Assembly: GCA_028288905.1 (NCBI GenBank)
Contig: JAQGHJ010000862.1
Location: 1-8,224 of the forward strand
Reading direction: 5' to 3'
Source of the DNA: Phycisphaerales bacterium
GTDB lineage: Bacteria; Planctomycetota; Phycisphaerae; Tepidisphaerales; Tepidisphaeraceae
Length of the DNA stretch: 8,224 nt
Both the position numbers and the translations under genes were made by a program. Under the pieces are notes generated by a model, which saw only the letters and a list, made by a program, of their open reading frames with translations, made no database searches and had not been told where the DNA came from. Positions within the stretch are counted from its first letter, which is position 1, and each line of letters begins with the position of its first letter. Positions 5,883 to 8,224 of the stretch are shown piece after piece.

Positions 5883-6172
5883 CCCGCTGACTGGTTGATG
5901 TGGACCAGCCCGCACGTGCTGTAGAGCACGTCCACGTAGTTCTTGTGGACGGCCTTGTCCTGCGACCGGTACCGGAAGCTGTACGCGCTGGTCCCGTAGG
6001 GCCCGCCCTGCGGCAGTCGCTTGGACAGGGTGACCTGCTGCGCCGCCGCAGGCCGGGTGGCGGGTGCCGCCGGACGCGTCGCCGGGGCCGCCGCCAAGCT
6101 GAAGGGTAATGCCGCGGCGGCGGCCAAGGCCCCGCCGACGACAACGACCGTCCGAACGCCGATTCGCCGCAT
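5879..6172 (-). CDS. N-terminal half of a frameshifted exported hypothetical protein
   Basis: 97 residues from ATG 6172. Residues 1-29 are a clear Sec-type signal peptide: 'MRRIGVRT', then a Val/Ala/Leu hydrophobic core, with likely cleavage near 'LAAAPA'. Next comes a tandem heptapeptide APATRPA (x2), then a mature segment 'YSFRYRSQDKAVHKNYVDVLY' (64-84, reading through a Tyr/Lys-rich strand) and 'CGLVHINQ'. It stops abruptly at TGA 5881-5879, where the next frame continues the same kind of sequence; together the two would make about 195 residues. The start is set by GAGGGG (6184-6179), 6 nt upstream; the longer frame to ATG 6217 would overlap the -10-like CATAAT. The predicted location is outside the cytoplasmic membrane. 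The family is not recognised. Confidence 0.65.
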   Translation of the reverse strand: MRRIGVRTVVVVGGALAAAAALPFSLAAAPATRPAAPATRPAAAQQVTLSKRLPQGGPYGTSAYSFRYRSQDKAVHKNYVDVLYSTCGLVHINQSAG

Positions 6173-6215
6173 GATGAGCCCCTCAAGGTTGGAACGGCGC
6201 GATGTCCCGCCGGCC

Positions 6216-6221
6216 ATTATG
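6216..6221 (-). promoter_or_regulatory. Candidate -10 element for the exported-protein gene
   Basis: CATAAT (6221-6216 on the minus strand) matches the TATAAT consensus at five of six positions and lies 44 bp before ATG 6172, giving a leader of about 36 nt. The -35 region (TTTAGG or nearby) is poor. The surrounding DNA (6173-6290) is less G+C-rich than the genes, as expected for a promoter region. Confidence 0.35.
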
Positions 6222-6298
6222 CCGTGAAGACCCCGAGACGCCTAAACCCTTACTTGGGGGGTCTCCCTTGAAGGGTGTGAACAGAGGCAACAGTCTGG

Positions 6299-6400
6299 AT
6301 GGACGCGTACCTCGCGGCGTTCGCCGCGGCCGGCTGGTTGCAGTTGGTGATGTTCGGCAAGGCGTGCGGCCACTTCGCCGGGGCTGGCGTGTCGAGCTAG
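6299..6400 (+). CDS. Candidate small hydrophobic protein, 33 residues
   Basis: ATG 6299 to TAG 6398-6400, alone in the 305-bp gap between the 7TM-HD gene and the exported-protein gene and on the opposite strand from both. All but one of the codons with a choice end in G or C, like the real genes here, while the DNA on both sides is more A+T-rich. The product starts 'MDAYLAAFAAAGWLQLVMF' and continues with Gly, Lys, Cys and His residues to a Gly/Ser end. The hydrophobic stretch 4-20 could be a short membrane helix. AGAGG (6283-6287) lies 11 nt upstream, rather far for a binding site. A stop in frame at 6278-6280 rules out a longer N-terminus by simple extension. It could be a true small protein, a remnant of a larger gene, or chance. 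No family is recognised. Confidence 0.35.
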   Translation: MDAYLAAFAAAGWLQLVMFGKACGHFAGAGVSS

Positions 6401-6412
6401 GGGCCCCCAGCT
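6395..6412. repeat. Imperfect 18-bp palindrome at the end of the small ORF
   Basis: AGCTAGGGGCCCCCAGCT is a palindrome except for one mismatched pair (A/C). It covers the TAG of the 33-residue ORF and lies between that ORF and the convergent 7TM-HD gene. It could serve as a stem for transcripts from either side. A short stem GCCGC-TCC-GCGGC (6456-6468), 10 nt past the 7TM-HD stop on the minus strand, is the other candidate 3'-end structure in this gap. Neither has a T-run. Confidence 0.25.
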
Positions 6413-6477
6413 ACGCGTCTTGAACGAGCATGTAGTGTTCGCGCCGTGCTCACACGCCGCTCCGCGGCCCGGCGTCA

Positions 6478-8224
6478 TCACGCCGTCCCGGTCCGCGGCT
6501 GCTGCTGCGACGACGGCACGTTCCCCTGGATCGTGTCCGTCGGTGCCGGCCCGGCCGGCTGAGGCGTCGCCTGGCCCGGGTACGGGATGCGGCCGTGGTA
6601 GATGCCGGCCAGCGTCCGCACGAGCGACCGCTTGATGGCATCAAGTTCCTTGAGCGTCAGGTCGCACTCGTCGAACTGCTTGTCCAGCAGCCGCTTCATC
6701 GCCAGGTCGTTCACCAGCCCCTCGATCTGGGCGGCCGTCGGGTCGCTCAGGCTCCGGGTCGCGCTCTCGACTGCGTCGGCGAGCATGATGATCGCGACCT
6801 CCTTCGTCCTCGGCCGCGGGCCCTCGTACCGGAACTGGCTCTCGCTGACGGCCGGGGGCTTGGCCCCGGCCCCCTGAGCGGCGCAGAGGGCGGCCTCGAT
6901 CTGCTCCTGCCGGCGGGAGACCGCCCGGCGGTAGAAGTACTCGACCACCGTCGTGCCGTGGTGCTGCTGGATGATCGGGACGAGGCTCGTCGGCAGGTTG
7001 TACTCGCGGGCCAACTCCACCCCGTCCTTCACGTGCCCAACGATGATGTGCAGGCTCAGGTTCGGGTCGAGGTTCAGGTGCCGGTTCTGCCCGCCGGCCT
7101 GGTTCTCGACGAAGTAGTCCGGTTTGTTGATCTTCCCGACGTCGTGATAGTAGCTGCCGACCCGGCACAGCAGGCTGTCGGCCCCGACGGCCTCGGCGGC
7201 CGACTCGGACAGGTTCGCCACCTGCAAGCTGTGGTTGTACGTGCCCGGGGCCTCGACCTGCAGCCGCCGCAGCAGCGGCTGGCTGGCGTCGGCCAGCTCC
7301 AGCAGGGTCATGCTCGTCGTGATGCGGAACGCCCGCTCGACGAACGGCAGGATGCCGAGCACGACGAACCCGACGGCCAGCCCTGCCGCCCCGGCGTAGC
7401 AGCAGTTGCGGAACACAAACTGCCCGCTGTCGACGGCCAGCAGCCCGGCGGCGGCCGTGGCGAACATCATCGCAATAGCCGCGGCCCCGCCGACCTCGAC
7501 CAGCTTGCTGCGGGTGCGGACGTCGTCGAGCAGCAGCCCGGCCGTCAGCACGCCGGCCCCCAGCACCAGCAGGAACGGGGCCGACTGCGCCAGCGCGATC
7601 GTCACCAGCACCGCGTGCAGCGTCGCCACCCCGACCGCGAACCGACGGTCGTACGCGATCGCCAAAATCATCGCCACCAGCAGCGTCGGGGCGGTGCCGA
7701 ACAGGTACACCGGGTAGTTGGCCGCCCCGGCCAGGGCGGCCACCAGCAGCATCGACAGCAGCAGGGCCGCGATGGCCAGCCCGCGGTACGGGTTCTTGGC
7801 CGCCCGCGGCTGGAACGCCACGACGTACGCCGCCAGTACGACGGTGACGACGAGGGCGGCGGCGGCCGTGCCGGCGGCCGGCTTCCAACTCGACCCCTTG
7901 AGCGTCTCGACGTACCAGCGGTTCTCCTCACGCAGCACCGACACGTCGCCGTCGTCGAGGAAGCCCTTGGCCTTGGAGACGAGGATCTCGTTCGGCTCGA
8001 CCTGCCGGGCGGCGGCGGCCATGGTGACGGCGTCGGCGGCCCGGTTGCGGGCGGCGACGGTGGCCGGCTCGTCGAGGTGGTGGGTCGGGCGGACACGACC
8101 GGCCGCGTACGCCGCCACCCGGGCCTGCAGCGCCAGCGGCAACCCGCTCTGCTCGGCCAGCGGCAGCAGGACGGCGACGAGGTCCCGGCGGTCGGCGTCG
8201 ACGCCGGCCGCGGCGGGGGGGTTG
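6478..8224 (-). CDS. 7TM-HD (PgpH/YqfF-type) cyclic-di-AMP phosphodiesterase, 5' end outside window
   Basis: 581 residues are visible; the frame is open to the right edge. About 1-115 is the end of the extracytoplasmic 7TMR-HDED domain, followed by seven predicted membrane segments (roughly 117-137, 148-166, 171-190, 195-212, 215-232, 242-263, 273-295). The cytoplasmic HD domain has its metal ligands: H331 ('YNHSLQVANL'), H360-D361 ('SYYHDVGKI'), H392, H397 ('IIVGHVKDGVE'), H421-H422 ('QQHHGT') and D483 ('IMLADAVES'). The end 'QFDECDLTLKEL' and 'IYHGRIPYP' is typical of the family, then a Pro/Gln-rich tail of about 33 residues. Listeria PgpH of this family hydrolyses cyclic di-AMP to pApA; activity here is expected but inferred. 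In many bacteria the gene lies beside phoH and ybeY; those would be beyond the right edge. A TTG at 8142 is not a credible start because the domain continues upstream. Confidence 0.93.
   Translation of the reverse strand, partial: NPPAAAGVDADRRDLVAVLLPLAEQSGLPLALQARVAAYAAGRVRPTHHLDEPATVAARNRAADAVTMAAAARQVEPNEILVSKAKGFLDDGDVSVLREENRWYVETLKGSSWKPAAGTAAAALVVTVVLAAYVVAFQPRAAKNPYRGLAIAALLLSMLLVAALAGAANYPVYLFGTAPTLLVAMILAIAYDRRFAVGVATLHAVLVTIALAQSAPFLLVLGAGVLTAGLLLDDVRTRSKLVEVGGAAAIAMMFATAAAGLLAVDSGQFVFRNCCYAGAAGLAVGFVVLGILPFVERAFRITTSMTLLELADASQPLLRRLQVEAPGTYNHSLQVANLSESAAEAVGADSLLCRVGSYYHDVGKINKPDYFVENQAGGQNRHLNLDPNLSLHIIVGHVKDGVELAREYNLPTSLVPIIQQHHGTTVVEYFYRRAVSRRQEQIEAALCAAQGAGAKPPAVSESQFRYEGPRPRTKEVAIIMLADAVESATRSLSDPTAAQIEGLVNDLAMKRLLDKQFDECDLTLKELDAIKRSLVRTLAGIYHGRIPYPGQATPQPAGPAPTDTIQGNVPSSQQQPRTGTA

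Noticed and set aside
6241..6252. AAACCCTTA shared with the spacer at about 752-760
   Set aside because: A single 9-base match with no wider similarity between the two sites; chance is sufficient.
6641..7888. 415-residue minus-strand ORF inside the 7TM-HD gene
   Set aside because: Arg/Gly/Pro-rich shadow of the real frame, which contains the membrane segments and HD motifs.

Overview
This is a GC-rich window (roughly 70% G+C, with third codon positions almost all G or C). It looks like chromosome from a planctomycete, most plausibly of the Gemmata group. The clues are the gene mix: a GAF-HD-GYP protein with a long N-terminal module, a Uma2-family nuclease-fold protein, ScpB with a long acidic/proline N-terminus, a Tat-exported ThuA-like protein, and a 7TM-HD (PgpH/YqfF-type) phosphodiesterase. 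The taxonomic call is inference; no rRNA or marker comparison was possible.

Layout. 2-2550 (+) is a signalling block: the C-terminal end of a histidine kinase, a single-domain response regulator, then a GAF-HD-GYP protein expected to degrade cyclic di-GMP. From 2706 onward every large gene is on the minus strand. In order of transcription, starting from the right edge, they are: a 7TM-HD phosphodiesterase cut by the window end (8224-6478); a small exported protein whose reading frame is broken in two (6172-5586); a Tat-signal ThuA-like protein (5425-4424); scpB, the SMC-complex subunit (start near 4210, stop at 3485); and a Uma2-family gene (3410-2706). HD-GYP and Uma2 genes converge across 2551-2705. 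One short plus-strand ORF (6299-6400) with coding-like base use sits alone in the 305-bp gap between the 7TM-HD gene and the exported-protein gene.

Function. The left block is a coherent phosphorelay feeding a cyclic-dinucleotide output. The right end carries a second, unrelated HD-family phosphodiesterase whose relatives hydrolyse cyclic di-AMP. The genes between them look like separate units: GC-rich hairpins lie after the exported-protein gene and after thuA, and each minus-strand gene has its own leader.

No convincing new multi-gene system is visible. The best leads are the frameshifted exported protein, the isolated small ORF, and the unrecognised N-terminal module of the HD-GYP protein. 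No tRNA, rRNA, CRISPR array, insertion sequence or prophage gene was seen.
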